Shown here piece by piece: positions 63,744 through 64,000 of a stretch of 64,000 nt of DNA. A model generated the notes under the pieces. It saw nothing but the letters and a program-made list of their open reading frames with translations, searched no databases and was not told the DNA's origin. Made by a program: the position numbers and the translations under genes. The DNA is from CAVQAH01 sp963784195 (GTDB lineage Bacteria; Acidobacteriota; Vicinamibacteria; Vicinamibacterales; 2-12-FULL-66-21), in NCBI GenBank assembly GCA_963784195.1, contig CAWARA010000015.1, positions 248,001 through 312,000 of the forward strand, read 5' to 3'. Position 1 is the first letter of the stretch, and the number at the start of each line of letters is the position of its first letter.

Positions 63744-64000
63744 GTGGGCGCGCACCACGGGCGGGCGCTCAACGTCGTAATGCTCGGGCCGCCGGGCGCA
63801 GGGAAGGGCACGCAGGCCGAACGGCTGGCGCGCCGTCACCAGTTGCCGAAGATCTCGACTGGCGACATCCTGCGCGAGGCCGTGCAGGGCCGGACGCCGC
63901 TTGGCTGCGTGGCCAAGGCCACGATGGATGCCGGCAACCTCGTCGGCGACGACGTGATGATCGGCATCGTGAACGAGCGGCTCGCACGCGACGATGCCCG
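63744..64000 (+). CDS. adk: Adenylate kinase, N-terminal part
   Basis: GTG 63744 follows the secY TAA directly; the frame stays open to the window edge (85 codons). The P-loop is MLGPPGAGKGTQAERLARR, and the AMP-binding segment LPKISTGDILREAVQGRTPL follows, as in Adk. ATG 63780 is a possible alternative start and leaves the usual short N-terminus before the P-loop. Adk keeps AMP, ADP and ATP in balance and commonly follows secY. Confidence 0.93.
   Translation, partial: MGAHHGRALNVVMLGPPGAGKGTQAERLARRHQLPKISTGDILREAVQGRTPLGCVAKATMDAGNLVGDDVMIGIVNERLARDDA

Overview
The window is GC-rich, gene-dense bacterial chromosome. A duplicated-orphan-type MacB/FtsX permease, ToxR-like winged-helix proteins carrying TolB or TPR sensor regions, a kinase-AAA-TPR regulator, GH127 and DUF3500 proteins and many short exported enzymes together suggest an Acidobacteriota genome, probably of the Vicinamibacteria type. 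This placement is inferred from gene content; no rRNA gene is present to confirm it.

From about 1 to 48.9 kb lies a mosaic of mostly single genes or pairs. In order: a di-haem peroxidase-like lipoprotein; a frameshifted Ser/Thr kinase-AAA-TPR regulator; uvrA; two winged-helix regulators either side of a tandem-DTG protease-like protein and a divergent DinB pair; a metzincin-like protein; an NHEJ ligase and polymerase as two overlapping genes; an ADOP permease; an SGNH esterase; a RidA-like protein; a broken sorbosone-dehydrogenase-like gene; a GH127 glycosidase; an amidohydrolase; an SDR; lysC; an ABC exporter; a YCF48-like propeller; two STAS proteins; a DUF885-like protein; mreB; a P1 peptidase; a methyltransferase; DUF3500; an exported arginase-like protein; a VOC/SGNH pair; a ParB-like protein; cupins and CsbD.

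From about 49.3 kb to the end is the fused str-S10-spc operon: rpsL, rpsG, fusA, rpsJ, rplC, rplD, rplW, rplB, rpsS, rplV, rpsC, rplP, rpmC, rpsQ, rplN, rplX, rplE, rpsN, rpsH, rplF, rplR, rpsE, rpmD, rplO, secY and the start of adk. No tuf gene lies between fusA and rpsJ. A good sigma70-like promoter stands about 330 bp upstream of rpsL.

The most unusual content is not protein-coding. (1) Short perfect palindromes with a CTTCAG/CTTTAG apex, often headed by GTAG, sit between ribosomal genes; in four cases the TAG of GTAG is the stop codon of the upstream gene. (2) Degenerate tandem heptanucleotide arrays of several sequence types occur at ten or so intergenic sites, including inside the ribosomal operon. 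(3) Three 195-271 bp long-hairpin elements share CGCAGAG-type terminal inverted repeats, and their inner arms differ between copies while still pairing within each copy.

About twenty apparent single-base indels, nearly all insertions, break otherwise well-conserved genes, including rplP, secY and rplW. Because those genes are essential, residual consensus errors are the best explanation. Broken genes are therefore given as whole loci, with the break position stated.
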